Source of the DNA: Streptomyces sp. Act143
GTDB taxonomy: Bacteria > Actinomycetota > Actinomycetes > Streptomycetales > Streptomycetaceae
Direction: 5' to 3'
DNA length: 64,000 nucleotides
NCBI RefSeq assembly: GCF_003143935.1
Contig: NZ_QFRX01000001.1
Span: forward strand, 2,850,135-2,914,134
The position numbers and the translations under genes were made by a program. The notes beneath the pieces are model-generated. The model ran no database searches. It was given only the letters and a program-made list of their open reading frames with translations, and had not been told where the DNA came from. Below, in pieces: positions 16,227 through 24,924 of this stretch. Positions within the stretch are counted from its first letter, which is position 1. Every line of letters starts with the position of its first letter.

Positions 16227-17150
16227 TCAGGCCAGCTGTGACTGCACCTGCGAGGAGAGCAGCTCCAGGTGGTCCAGGTCGTCGAGGTCGAGGAGCTGGA
16301 GGTAGAGGCGCTGCGAGCCGATCTCCTGGTAGCGGCCGATCTTGTCGACGACCTCGGCCGGGGAGCCCGCCAGGCCGTTGGCCTTCAGCTCGGGCACCTC
16401 GCGGCCGATCGCGGCGGCGCGGCGGGCGACCTCCTGGTCGTCCTTGCCGACGCAGACGACGAGGGCGTTGGAGCAGACGAGGTCGCCGGCCTTCCGGCCG
16501 GCCTCCTCGGCGGCGGCGCGGACCCGGCCGAACTGGCGCTCGCTGTCCTCGACGGAGCCGAACGGCATGTTGAACTCGTCGGCGTACTGCGCGGCGAGAC
16601 GCGGGGTACGGGTCGGTCCGTGGCCGCCGACGAGCACCGGGATCTTCGCCTGGGCCGGCTTGGGCAGGGCGGGTGAGCCGGTCAGGTCGTAGTACTTGCC
16701 GTGGAAGTCGAAGGTGTCGCCGAGCTTGGTCTCCCACAGGCCGGTGACGATGGCCAGCTGCTCCTCCAGGCGGCCGAACTTCTCCTTCGGGAACGGGATG
16801 CCGTACGCCTGGTGCTCCTCCTCGAACCAGCCCGCGCCGAGGCCGAGTTCGACGCGGCCGCCGGACATCTGGTCGACCTGTGCGACCTGGATGGCGAGCA
16901 CGCCGGGCAGCCGGAAGGTACCGGCGGTCATCAGGGTGCCGAGGCGGATGCGCTTGGTCTCCCGGGCGAGGCCGGCGAGGGTGATCCAGGCGTCGGTGGG
17001 GCCGGGGAGGCCGTCGACGGAGCCCATCTTCAGATAGTGGTCGCTGCGGAAGAAGGCGTCGAAGCCGAGGTCCTCGGTGGCCTTGGCGACGGCGAGAAGG
17101 GTGTCGTAGGTGGCCCCCTGCTGGGGCTCGGTGAAGATGCGAAGATCCAT
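16227..17150 (-). CDS. LLM-class F420-dependent oxidoreductase
   Basis: 307 residues of the luciferase-like monooxygenase TIM-barrel family. Visible features are MDLRIFTEPQQGATYDTLL at the start, LGFDAFFRSDHYLKMG near residue 32, RIRLGTLMTAGTFRLPGVLA near 70-90, the GRVELGLGAGWFEEEHQAYG loop near 105, and VLVGGHGPTRTPRLAAQYADEFN near 180. Most actinobacterial members use F420; the substrate is unknown. The ATG at 17150 is chosen over the one five codons upstream because GGAGG lies immediately before it. It is transcribed away from the next gene with a 237-nt divergent spacer, and ends at the hairpin shared with the DUF574 gene. Confidence 0.88.
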   Translation of the reverse strand: MDLRIFTEPQQGATYDTLLAVAKATEDLGFDAFFRSDHYLKMGSVDGLPGPTDAWITLAGLARETKRIRLGTLMTAGTFRLPGVLAIQVAQVDQMSGGRVELGLGAGWFEEEHQAYGIPFPKEKFGRLEEQLAIVTGLWETKLGDTFDFHGKYYDLTGSPALPKPAQAKIPVLVGGHGPTRTPRLAAQYADEFNMPFGSVEDSERQFGRVRAAAEEAGRKAGDLVCSNALVVCVGKDDQEVARRAAAIGREVPELKANGLAGSPAEVVDKIGRYQEIGSQRLYLQLLDLDDLDHLELLSSQVQSQLA

Positions 17151-17387
17151 ACCTCCATCCTGCATGGTCGGGTACCGGTCAACCCCACTGGTCCCTCCGG
17201 CCGCGCGCCGCCCCGGTCGGGTGAAAATCCGTCAACGCGGTGCACGGGGGCTGCCCAGGCCAGTGACCCGAGGGACGTGATGATCGTTGCTCGGGCGGAG
17301 CCGGACCGACCGGCGCCCGCGCCGGCCGGTCAGCGCCGGGCGTCAAGGTGTCGGCCTCCCGTGGAGGCCTGGGCCGAGGAGGCCGTC

Positions 17388-17552
17388 ATGTCCGAAGAAT
17401 CCGTCCCGCAGCAAGGTGGCGAGGCCGGCCGGCCGAAGGGATTGCTGCAGCAGATGGAGGAGCTGATGGCGGCCCTCAACGCGGACCTCTCCGCCCTGGA
17501 CGCGGATCTCCAGTCGGCAGGGCGAGGGGTGGAGGAGACCGAGGTCAAGTAG
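17388..17552 (+). CDS. Small acidic helical protein (54 aa), function unknown
   Basis: A short ORF with ATG and a strong ribosome binding site (CGAGGAGG) eight bases upstream. After a polar N-terminus (MSEESVPQQGGEAGRPKG), residues about 19-47 form an amphipathic heptad-like helix: LLQQMEELMAAL followed by NADLSALDADLQ. There are no cysteines, signal peptide or transmembrane segment. It could be a small coiled-coil adaptor; the leader-like N-terminus also recalls peptide precursors, but no modification enzyme is adjacent, so I do not make that call. It is followed by a repeat-bearing 280-nt gap. The exact family is not recognised. Confidence 0.6.
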   Translation: MSEESVPQQGGEAGRPKGLLQQMEELMAALNADLSALDADLQSAGRGVEETEVK

Positions 17553-17647
17553 AGCGGGACGCGCGGGACGGGCCCCAGGAGGGGCCCAGGCCGCCGCCCC
17601 ACCGCCTTGTCGCGAGAGCCCCCGGCGCCGCCGGGCCTCCCCAGGGC

Positions 17648-17838
17648 CGTCAGCCCCAGCACCGCAGCCACTCAGGCTCGTCAGCACCACCACCACCCAG
17701 AACCGATCAGCCCCACCCCGGCCGACCCCCGTCAGCACCACAGCCGCCCAGGCTCGTCAGCATCACCAACGCCCAGAGCCGATCAGCCCCACCGCGACCG
17801 ACGCCCGTCAGCACCACAGCCGCCCAGGGCCGTCAACC
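17648..17838. repeat. Tandem 76-82 bp noncoding repeats
   Basis: Three successive starts of CGTCAGC...CAG at 17648, 17730 and 17806. Each full unit contains CAGGCTCGTCAGCA and CCGATCAGCCCCACC; the third copy is truncated near 17838. No convincing ORF or ribosome binding site crosses the array on either strand, so it appears to be an intergenic tandem duplication. Confidence 0.6.
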
Positions 17839-18303
17839 CGCCTCCCGCTCCGGGACCCCCTGTTCGCCCTCCGCCAGCTTGCGCAGCATGTCGCGGACGC
17901 GGTCGCGGGATTCGTCCGCCGCGTCGATCGCCTCCATGCACTGCCAGTACGTGCCCTCGTCGTCCGCCGCGCAGGCCAGGCCCACCAGGGCGATGCCCAC
18001 CTCGCCGAGGAGGCCGCCCAGGCAGACGAGGGCCTGGCGGGCGTCGCCCAGTTCGGTGAGCTGGGCGGCGCGCAGGTCGGCGGTCTCGATGTCGGGGCGG
18101 TCCAGGACCCCGCAGCCCCGGCCCGCCAGCTCGGTCAACCCGAGTGCCTCACCCCTCAGTTGGGGAGGCCCGAAGACGGCGAGTCTGCTCCCTATCGCCT
18201 GCGCGAGGGCCTGGGCCTGCCAGACCTCGGTCATGATCTGCGGCGCGTCTCCGCTCCCCACGAGGGCACGCCTGCTCGTCACGATGAGCCGCACCGCGTC
18301 CAT
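17833..18303 (-). CDS. Conserved streptomycete protein, DUF6099-like
   Basis: 156 residues, mostly helical, no signal peptide or membrane segment. It starts MDAVRLIVTSRRALVGSGD and includes the segment EVWQAQALAQAIGSRLAV. Alternating small and charged residues suggest an all-helical cytoplasmic protein. I associate this N-terminus with a Streptomyces hypothetical family labelled DUF6099, but this is from memory and needs a domain search. The 3' end abuts the repeat array. A 221-nt spacer separates its start from the end of the upstream mazG-like gene; within it lies an 8-bp inverted repeat CGTTGTCC / GGACAACG (18355-18362 and 18418-18425). Confidence 0.7.
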   Translation of the reverse strand: MDAVRLIVTSRRALVGSGDAPQIMTEVWQAQALAQAIGSRLAVFGPPQLRGEALGLTELAGRGCGVLDRPDIETADLRAAQLTELGDARQALVCLGGLLGEVGIALVGLACAADDEGTYWQCMEAIDAADESRDRVRDMLRKLAEGEQGVPEREAG

Positions 18304-18493
18304 CCGCTGCCCCCGTCCCTCCCGACGCGCCTCGGCGCCCGTCCGCCCGAACTCCGTTGTCCACTACCCAGAGTGAAGGCGGACGAGACGAAAAGCCAGA
18401 GGAAGGCGGAAATCTGCGGACAACGAATCGATTTCGGGCCGGAGTTCGACTGCGGAGAGTGAAAACGGACTGAACGACTCCCAACCGGCGCGC

Positions 18494-18553
18494 CCTCACG
18501 GCACCGGAACCTCGGCTCGTTCCCTCACGGCACCGGAAACCTCCGCTCGTTCC
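18494..18553. repeat. Tandem duplication of the mazG-like gene 3' end
   Basis: About 29 nt (CCTCACGGCACCGGAACCTC and onward through GCTCGTTCC) occur twice in a row, at 18494-18522 and 18523-18553, differing by one inserted A and one substitution. The right copy contains the true stop codon and last codons of the gene. The left copy lies beyond the stop. Confidence 0.8.
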
Positions 18554-18851
18554 GGTCGATCTTCGCGTCCAGCGCCGCCAGCGGATCGATCCCGAGCACC
18601 TCGCACAGCTGGAGCAGATACGCGAGGACGTCGGCGACCTCGTCCGTGACGCGGTGCGCGGTGCCGGCGTCGTCCATGACCCGTGCCGACTCCTCCGGCG
18701 TCAACCACTGGAAGATCTCCACCAGTTCGGAAGCCTCCACGCTGAGCGCGGCGACGAGGTTCTTGGGGGTGTGGTACGGCTGCCAGTTGCGGGCCGCCGC
18801 GAACTCGGCCAACCTGCGTTGCAGCCCCGCCACATCGAGATGCTCTGTCAC
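18525..18851 (-). CDS. MazG-like nucleotide pyrophosphohydrolase
   Basis: 108 residues, all-alpha NTP pyrophosphatase of the MazG-like/iMazG type. The metal-binding helices are visible: EASELVEIFQW near residue 38 (ExxE) and DEVADVLAYLLQLCE near 70 (ExxD). Such enzymes hydrolyse noncanonical or excess (d)NTPs to monophosphates. The GTG start at 18851 overlaps the stop of the upstream AAA ATPase by 4 nt (GTGA), so the two are translationally coupled. The protein's last codons are part of a tandem 30-bp duplication. Substrate unknown. Confidence 0.85.
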   Translation of the reverse strand: MTEHLDVAGLQRRLAEFAAARNWQPYHTPKNLVAALSVEASELVEIFQWLTPEESARVMDDAGTAHRVTDEVADVLAYLLQLCEVLGIDPLAALDAKIDRNERRFPVP

Positions 18852-20080
18852 GGCTCCAGGTGTACCACCGTGACCCCCTCCGTCCCCGCGGCCCAGGACG
18901 CGTCGGTCGCCGTACCGAGCAGCCGGATGTGCCCCCGGTCGCACATCCGGGCCGCGAGCCGCAGGAGTTCGTCGCGTTGCCGTGGGTCCAGTCGCCGGTC
19001 GACGTCGTCGGCGAGGACCGTCAGCGCCTGCATCGCGGCCGGCACCTCACCCACCGGGTCGACCTCCAGCACCCCGGGCCCGGTGAACAGCACCAGGGCG
19101 AGCGCGAGGTACCGCAACTCCCCGTCGCCGAGCCGCCCGAGCGCCGTACGCACCCCGTCGCCGCGGTCCAGCACCGCCCGGACCGTCCCGTCGCCGAGCG
19201 GCTCGGCCAGCACGTCCGTCACGGGGCCCGCGCACCCGGCGCGCACGGCGGCGACGAACTGCGCGTGCCGTCGGCCGCACTCCGCGCGGGTGCGCGCCAG
19301 CACGTCGGCGAGGTTGTCGCAGCCGCCGAGCAGCCGTCCGGAGCCGGTGGGGACGGGCAGCCGCATCCGGTCGGGACGCGGATCGCAGGCGAACACCGAC
19401 CGCAGGGCCACCACCATCTGTTCGGCGGCGGCGAGCACCCGGCGCTGCCCGTCGGTCTTGCCCGCCACACGTAACGGAAGCAGTGCGGTGCCAAGGCGGT
19501 CGTCCGGGAGCGGGCCACGGGTCACGGGCGTGGCCCCGGCGGTGTGCCAGGCGGCCTGCACGGCGCGGCGCGAGGGGTCGCGCAGCGCCGTCTCCAGCAG
19601 GACCAGGCCCCCGGACGTCAGCCGCTCCCCCACGATCCGCAGGTCGGGCTCGGCCTGCACGGCGACATCGAGCCGTACCGGGCCCTCGGGGCCGTCCGCC
19701 GTACAGCCGATCCGGAAACCGCGGCGGCGCTGGGCATCGGGCCGGGCCCGTTCCGGCACCCAGGCCCGCGGGTCGGCGAAGACCTCTCCGAGCCCGGCGC
19801 CGCCGCCGAGCCGGGCCAGCGCCTCGTAGGCCCGCAGGGCGCTCGTCTTGCCGCAGCCGCTGGGGCCGACGAGCAGGGTGAGCGGCCCGAGCGGAAGGCC
19901 GGCGCCGCGGTGGGCGGCGAAGGCGGACAGCCGCAGCTCGGTGAGGTGGGGACGGCGGGAGCGTCGGTCACCGGGTGCGGGACCCGCCGAGGAGATCTCC
20001 GCGGCCCGTGGGCGTCCTTGCGGCGGCACCACGGGTTCGGCGGAGACCGTCGACGCTGAGAACGCTGAAGAGACAGCCAT
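18848..20080 (-). CDS. AAA/ABC-type ATPase coupled to MazG, altered Walker B
   Basis: 410 residues. A long N-terminal linker (about 45 residues) precedes LTELRLSAFAAHRG, then a Walker A LLVGPSGCGKTSA near residue 72. A signature-like LGDGELRYLALALVLF lies near residue 325. The following strand reads GVLEVDPVGEVP, where an SMC/RecF/OLD-type ATPase would have hhhhDEP, so the usual catalytic Glu position appears to be Pro. The C-terminal segment has a plausible switch region (IRLLGTATDASW). There is no coiled coil of SMC length and no TOPRIM domain. It is the first gene of a two-gene unit with the MazG-like pyrophosphohydrolase (GTGA overlap). Function unknown. Confidence 0.8.
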   Translation of the reverse strand: MAVSSAFSASTVSAEPVVPPQGRPRAAEISSAGPAPGDRRSRRPHLTELRLSAFAAHRGAGLPLGPLTLLVGPSGCGKTSALRAYEALARLGGGAGLGEVFADPRAWVPERARPDAQRRRGFRIGCTADGPEGPVRLDVAVQAEPDLRIVGERLTSGGLVLLETALRDPSRRAVQAAWHTAGATPVTRGPLPDDRLGTALLPLRVAGKTDGQRRVLAAAEQMVVALRSVFACDPRPDRMRLPVPTGSGRLLGGCDNLADVLARTRAECGRRHAQFVAAVRAGCAGPVTDVLAEPLGDGTVRAVLDRGDGVRTALGRLGDGELRYLALALVLFTGPGVLEVDPVGEVPAAMQALTVLADDVDRRLDPRQRDELLRLAARMCDRGHIRLLGTATDASWAAGTEGVTVVHLEP

Positions 20081-20172
20081 ATCCGGACCGTAGGACTCCG
20101 CCTCCGGCCGAACCGTTCCTCCGGGGCAGCCTTCCTACGATCGAGGGACCGGCGCACCCCGCAGGACCCCGC

Positions 20173-20565
20173 TCACACCCCCGCCGTGCCCGCGGCCCCT
20201 TCCATCAGTCCGCTGACCTCGGTCCCTGGCGGCGTCAGCAGGAACACGTTCCGATCGACCCGGTGCATCCCGCTGTTCAGCCCGAAGACGACGCCCGTGC
20301 TGAAGTCGAGGACCCGCTTGGCGACCTCGCCCTCCGCGCCGGTCAGGTCCAGCAGTACCGGAATGCCCGCCATGAGCGTCTCGGCGACCTCACGGGCGTC
20401 CCCGAACACGTTCACGCGGAGGACGACGAACCGGCGGCGGGGTTCCGTCGGCGCCTCCGGCATCGCCCGATGGCCCACCGAGGACGGCCAGGCGTCCCGG
20501 CCTCGCAACGGAACGACCTGGGCGAGCCCTTCCCATTGTTCATCGGTGACGTCGTGGCTGTTCAC
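20173..20565 (-). CDS. SepF-like cell division protein (paralogue)
   Basis: 130 residues with the SepF core: RRFVVLRVNVFGDAREVAETLMAGIPVLLDLTG (about 45-80), then the dimer segment AKRVLDFSTGVVFGL and a C-terminal strand NVFLLTPPGTEV. SepF links FtsZ to the membrane. This copy is a short paralogue lacking a recognisable N-terminal amphipathic membrane helix; it begins with a polar, acidic segment, so membrane anchoring is doubtful. Streptomyces carry several sepF-like genes besides the one in the division cluster; the role of the extra ones is poorly known. GTG 20565 is preferred because GGGGGAG lies just upstream; an in-frame ATG at 20610 lacks one. Confidence 0.78.
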   Translation of the reverse strand: MNSHDVTDEQWEGLAQVVPLRGRDAWPSSVGHRAMPEAPTEPRRRFVVLRVNVFGDAREVAETLMAGIPVLLDLTGAEGEVAKRVLDFSTGVVFGLNSGMHRVDRNVFLLTPPGTEVSGLMEGAAGTAGV

Positions 20566-20704
20566 CGGCTCCCCCCGAAATCGCTCGCCTTCATTGCCTG
20601 CACCAGCCAATTCTTACGCCAAGTCACCCGTTCGGCCCAACAGCGACACGGACCGCCACCGCCACACCCCCTCACATCGGGCCACGGACCGCTGTGTGGC
20701 CGAC

Positions 20705-20743
20705 GTAACTCCTCATGATCAAGCCATGTGACATCGGCGTAAT
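20705..20743 (+). promoter_or_regulatory. Possible GlnR-type operator upstream of the nitrate reductase fusion
   Basis: GTAAC (20705), TGATC (20716), GTGAC (20728) and GTAAT (20739) are spaced at 11-12 bp, resembling the gTnAC-n6-GaAAC-n6 arrangement of Streptomyces GlnR boxes. The second element is a poor match and one spacer is a base too long. A -10-like TACGCT lies at 20754-20759. The position, upstream of an assimilatory nitrate reductase, is what makes it plausible. Confidence 0.35.
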
Positions 20744-20795
20744 GGGCGATTCGTACGCTCTCGGGCATGAGCCGGCCGCCGAGAAAGGGCAGCGT

Positions 20796-23700
20796 GTGAC
20801 CCCCACCACCCCCACGTCACAGGTGCGCTCGGTCTGCTCCTACTGCGGGGTGGGCTGCGGGATCGTGCTGGACATCGGGATGGGGCCGGACGGCCGCCGT
20901 ACCGTCCTGAAGGCCACCGGCGACAAGGCGCACCCGGCGAACGCCGGACGGCTGTGCACCAAGGGCGCCACCACGGCCGAGATGCTCGCCGCGCCCGGCC
21001 GGCTGACCACCGCGCTGGTCAGGGACGACCGGGGCGAGGAGCCGGTGCCCGCCCCGGTGGCGGACGCGATCTCCGAGACGGCCCGGCGGCTGCGCGAGAT
21101 CGTCGACGCGCACGGGCCGGACGCCGTCGCCTTCTACGTCTCCGGGCAGATGAGCCTGGAGGCCCAGTACCTGGCGAACAAGCTGGCCAAGGGGTTCGTG
21201 CGGACGAACCAGATCGAGTCGAACTCCCGGCTGTGCATGGCCGGCGCCGGGGCCGGCTACAAGCTGTCGCTGGGCGCCGACGGGCCGCCGGGGTCGTACG
21301 AGGACTTCGACCGGGCCGATGTCTTCCTCGTCATCGGCTCGAACACGGCCGACTGCCACCCGATCCTCTTCCTGCGGATGATGGAGCGCGTCAAGGCGGG
21401 CGCCAAGCTGATCGTCGTCGACCCGCGGCGTACCGCGACGGCGGCGAAGGCCGATCTGTTCCTCCAGGTCAAGCCGGGCACCGACCTCGCCCTCCTCAAC
21501 GGCCTGCTGCACCTGCTGCTCGCGAACGGCGACACCGACCCCGACTTCATCGCCGCGCACACCGAGGGCTGGGAGGCGATGCCCGAGTTCCTCGCCGACT
21601 ACGCGCCCGCGGCCGTCGCGGAGATCACGGGTCTGGCCGAGGACGACCTGCGCACCGCCGCCCGGCTGATCGGCTCGGCCGGTGAGTGGATGAGCCTGTG
21701 GACCATGGGCCTCAACCAGTCCACGCACGGCACCTGGAACACCAACGCCCTGGTCAACCTGCACCTCGCCACCGGCGCCATCTGCCGCCCCGGCTCCGGC
21801 CCGTTCTCCCTCACCGGCCAGCCGAACGCGATGGGCGGGCGTGAGATGGGCTACATGGGCCCCGGTCTCCCGGGCCAGCGGTCGGTGCTCGTGGACGCCG
21901 AGCGCGAGTTCATCGAGGACCTCTGGGAGCTGCCCCCGGGCACCGTCCGCAAGGACGGCGTCGGCAAGGGCACGATCGAGATGTTCCAGAAGATGGCCGA
22001 CGGCGAGATCAAGGCCTGCTGGATCATCTGCACCAACCCGGTCGCCTCGGTCGCCAACCGCCGTACCGTCATCGAGGGCCTGGAGGCCGCCGAGTTCGTC
22101 GTCACCCAGGACGTGTTCGGGGAGACGGAGACCAACGCGTACGCCGACGTCGTCCTGCCCGGCGCGCTGTGGACCGAGGGCGAGGGCGTCTTCGTCAACA
22201 GCGAGCGCAACCTCACCCTGACCGCCCCCGTCGCCGACCCGCCCGGGGAGGCGATGGCGGACTGGCGGATCATCGCGGCCGTCGCCCGGGAGATGGGGTA
22301 CGAGAAGGGGTTCTCGTACGACAGTGCCGAGGACGTCTTCGAGGAGATCCGGCGCGCCTGGAACCCGGTCACGGGCTGGGACCTGCGCGGGGTGACGTAC
22401 GAGCGGCTGCGCTCGACGCCCGTGCAGTGGCCGGCCGCCGCCGAGGACGGCCCCGCCCGCAACCCGATCCGGTACGTCGAGGGCGGCGAGCTCCGTTTCC
22501 CGACGCCGACCGGGCGTGCCGTCTTCCACGCCCGCCCGCACCTGCCGCCCGCCGAACTGCCGGACGACGACTTCCCGTTCGTCCTGAACACCGGGCGGGT
22601 GCAGCACCAGTGGCACACGCTGACCAAGACGGGCCGGGTCGCCAAGCTCAACAAGCTGAACCCGGGGCCGTTCGTGGAGCTGCACCCCGAGGACGCGCGG
22701 GCGCTCGGCATCGGGGACGGCGACGGGGTGGAGGTGGCCTCGCGGCGCGGCCGGGCGGTGCTGCCCGCCGTGGTCACCGACCGGGTCCGGCCGGGGTGCG
22801 TGTTCGCGCCGTTCCACTGGAACGACCTGTTCGGCGAGTACCTGAGCATCAACGCGGTGACCAGCGACGCCGTCGACCCGATCTCCTTCCAGCCCGAGTT
22901 CAAGGTGTGCGCGGTGTCGCTGGCGAAGGTGCACGAGCCGGCGGCTGTGCCCGCGTCGGACGTCATCGTCCCCACCTCCGTCACCCCCGGCACCGACCCT
23001 TTCGGCCTCGCCCCCGCGCCGCCGCCCGTCCTCAGCGCACAGGAACGCCTCTACCTCACCGGCTTCCTCGCCGGCATCGGCTCCGGCGCCCCGGGCGTCC
23101 CCGTACTGCCGCCGGACGCGCCCTTCAGTCCGGAGCACGCCCTGTGGGTGAACGGCGTCCTGGCCGGCATGTACTCGCGCTCGTCCGCGGTGCCGCAGGA
23201 GCGGCCGGGCCGCGAGATCGTCGTGCTGTGGGCCTCGCAGACCGGGAACGCCGAGGAGTTCGCGGGTGCCGTCGCCGACCGGCTGTCCGCGAGCGGACAC
23301 CGCGCCACCCTCGTCGGCATGGACGACACCGATCCCGGCACCCTGCCGAAGGGCGCCGATCTGCTCCTCGTCACCAGCACCTTCGGCGACGGGGACGCTC
23401 CCGACAACGGCTCCGGCTTCTGGGAGTCGCTGGCGGCCGAGCAGGCGCCGCGCCTGGACGGCGTCCGGTACTCGGTACTGGCCTTCGGCGACTCGTCGTA
23501 CGACGACTTCTGCGGCCACGGCCGCCGTCTGGACGCCCGTCTCGACGAGCTGGGGGCGGTCCGTCTCGCCCCGCGCACGGACTGCGAGCCGGACTACGAG
23601 CCGACCGCGGACGCCTGGCTGGAGCAGGTGCTGTCCGCGCTGGGCACCGAGGCAGCGCAGCAGGCGCCTCGGACACCGGCGGCACGCTCTCCCAAGCCCG

Positions 23701-24809
23701 CCGCCACCACCGCCCGGCTGGTCGGCAACCGCCTGCTGAGCCGGCCCGGCGCGGGCAAGGAGGTGCGGCGGTTCACCTTCGACACGAGCGGAACGCCCCT
23801 GACGTACGAGGCGGGCGACGCACTCGGTGTGCGTCCGGTCAACTCCCCCGCCCTGGTGCGGGAATGGCTCGCGGTGACCGGGGTCGACGGCTCGACGGCG
23901 GTGTCCGTGACGGGAGTCGGCGAGATCCCCTTCGACGAGGCCCTGCTCCGCCATCTGGACATCACCCGCATCACCCCCGACCTCCTCCGCTTCGTCGCCG
24001 AACACACCCGCGACGACCGGGAGTTGCGCCGCCTGCTGCGCCCGGACAACAAGGACGGCCTGGCGCAGTGGAGCTGGGGCCGGCAGGCGGTGGACGTGCT
24101 CGCCGAGCACCCGGTGCGGGTGAGCGCGGCGGACTGGGCGAGCGTGCTCAGGAAGCTGCAACCGCGGCTGTACTCCATATCGTCGAGCCCGCTGGCCGAC
24201 CCGCACCTGGTGTCGCTCACCGTCTCCGTAATCCGGTACGAGAACCTGCACGGCACACCGCGCGGCGGGGTCTGCTCCCCGTTCCTCGCGGACGCGGCCA
24301 CCGGCACCGAGGTGCCGGTCTTCGTGCAGTCCTCCCCGCACTTCCGCCCGCCCGCCGACGCGGCCACGCCCATGATCATGGTCGGCCCCGGCACCGGGGT
24401 CGCCCCGTTCGTGGGGTTCCTCCAGGAGCGCCGCGCGCTCGGTCACCGGGCGCCGAACTGGCTGTTCTTCGGCGAACAGCACCGCGCCAGCGACTTCTAC
24501 TACCAGGACGAGCTGACCGGGCTGCTCGCCGAGGGCACTCTGACCCGCCTCGACACCGCCTTCTCCCGCGACCAGCGCCAGAAGGTGTACGTCCAGGACC
24601 GGATGCGCGAGCACGGTCCCGAGCTGTGGCGCTGGCTCCAGGACGGCGCCCACTTCTACGTCTGCGGTGACGCCTCCCGCATGGCGAAGGACGTGGACCG
24701 GGCCCTGCGGGACATCGCGGTGACGCACGGCGGTCTGAGCGAGGACGAGGCGGCGGCGTACCTCAAACAACTGGCGACGGCCAAGCGATATGTACGGGAT
24801 GTTTACTGA
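20796..24809 (+). CDS. Assimilatory nitrate reductase fused to a CysJ-type diflavin reductase
   Basis: 1337 residues. The N-terminal [4Fe-4S] site is C14-x2-C17-x3-C21 ... C54; molybdopterin oxidoreductase folds follow, with a probable Mo-ligand Cys in [10 protein letters not shown] near 147 and the dinucleotide-binding domain to about 740. A linker leads to a flavodoxin domain ([15 protein letters not shown] near 808), an FAD-binding domain (RLYSISSSP near 1125) and an NADPH domain ([17 protein letters not shown] near 1195), ending KRYVRDVY as in CysJ. The fusion would pass electrons NADPH-FAD-FMN-Fe/S-Mo in one chain, reducing nitrate to nitrite in the cytoplasm; there is no Tat signal. GTG 20796 is preferred because it starts just before the CSYCGVGCG motif and leaves the putative GlnR site upstream; ATG 20715 and 20742 are in frame. 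No nitrite reductase or transporter is adjacent. Confidence 0.9.
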   Translation: MTPTTPTSQVRSVCSYCGVGCGIVLDIGMGPDGRRTVLKATGDKAHPANAGRLCTKGATTAEMLAAPGRLTTALVRDDRGEEPVPAPVADAISETARRLREIVDAHGPDAVAFYVSGQMSLEAQYLANKLAKGFVRTNQIESNSRLCMAGAGAGYKLSLGADGPPGSYEDFDRADVFLVIGSNTADCHPILFLRMMERVKAGAKLIVVDPRRTATAAKADLFLQVKPGTDLALLNGLLHLLLANGDTDPDFIAAHTEGWEAMPEFLADYAPAAVAEITGLAEDDLRTAARLIGSAGEWMSLWTMGLNQSTHGTWNTNALVNLHLATGAICRPGSGPFSLTGQPNAMGGREMGYMGPGLPGQRSVLVDAEREFIEDLWELPPGTVRKDGVGKGTIEMFQKMADGEIKACWIICTNPVASVANRRTVIEGLEAAEFVVTQDVFGETETNAYADVVLPGALWTEGEGVFVNSERNLTLTAPVADPPGEAMADWRIIAAVAREMGYEKGFSYDSAEDVFEEIRRAWNPVTGWDLRGVTYERLRSTPVQWPAAAEDGPARNPIRYVEGGELRFPTPTGRAVFHARPHLPPAELPDDDFPFVLNTGRVQHQWHTLTKTGRVAKLNKLNPGPFVELHPEDARALGIGDGDGVEVASRRGRAVLPAVVTDRVRPGCVFAPFHWNDLFGEYLSINAVTSDAVDPISFQPEFKVCAVSLAKVHEPAAVPASDVIVPTSVTPGTDPFGLAPAPPPVLSAQERLYLTGFLAGIGSGAPGVPVLPPDAPFSPEHALWVNGVLAGMYSRSSAVPQERPGREIVVLWASQTGNAEEFAGAVADRLSASGHRATLVGMDDTDPGTLPKGADLLLVTSTFGDGDAPDNGSGFWESLAAEQAPRLDGVRYSVLAFGDSSYDDFCGHGRRLDARLDELGAVRLAPRTDCEPDYEPTADAWLEQVLSALGTEAAQQAPRTPAARSPKPAATTARLVGNRLLSRPGAGKEVRRFTFDTSGTPLTYEAGDALGVRPVNSPALVREWLAVTGVDGSTAVSVTGVGEIPFDEALLRHLDITRITPDLLRFVAEHTRDDRELRRLLRPDNKDGLAQWSWGRQAVDVLAEHPVRVSAADWASVLRKLQPRLYSISSSPLADPHLVSLTVSVIRYENLHGTPRGGVCSPFLADAATGTEVPVFVQSSPHFRPPADAATPMIMVGPGTGVAPFVGFLQERRALGHRAPNWLFFGEQHRASDFYYQDELTGLLAEGTLTRLDTAFSRDQRQKVYVQDRMREHGPELWRWLQDGAHFYVCGDASRMAKDVDRALRDIAVTHGGLSEDEAAAYLKQLATAKRYVRDVY

Positions 24810-24924
24810 CGTACCAGATACACGCTGAGCCGCTTTTTTACCGGTCTCACACCGGACTCTTCACCTCCGGCGCCGCCCCGCTCACCGCACCCGGTTACGT
24901 TCTCGTGCCGTGCACTTGGCAGAC

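Noticed and set aside
13732..16737. Single 1001-codon frame joining hen1 to a reading of the upstream methyltransferase region
   Set aside because: Only the part from 15267 has Hen1 motifs; the upstream section is antisense to the DUF574 gene.
17388..17552. Lanthipeptide or other RiPP precursor
   Set aside because: No cysteines and no modification, protease or transport genes adjacent.
17648..17838. CRISPR-like or REP element
   Set aside because: Tandem duplication with no spacers and no strong palindrome.
20817..24770. 1317-codon open frame antisense to the nitrate reductase fusion
   Set aside because: Shadow frame; no recognisable motif and wrong codon-position bias, whereas the plus strand has complete enzyme domains.
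24810..24860. Intrinsic terminator after the nitrate reductase fusion
   Set aside because: There is a T-run at about 24834 but the hairpin before it is weak; the CCGGT/ACCGG stem lies after the Ts.
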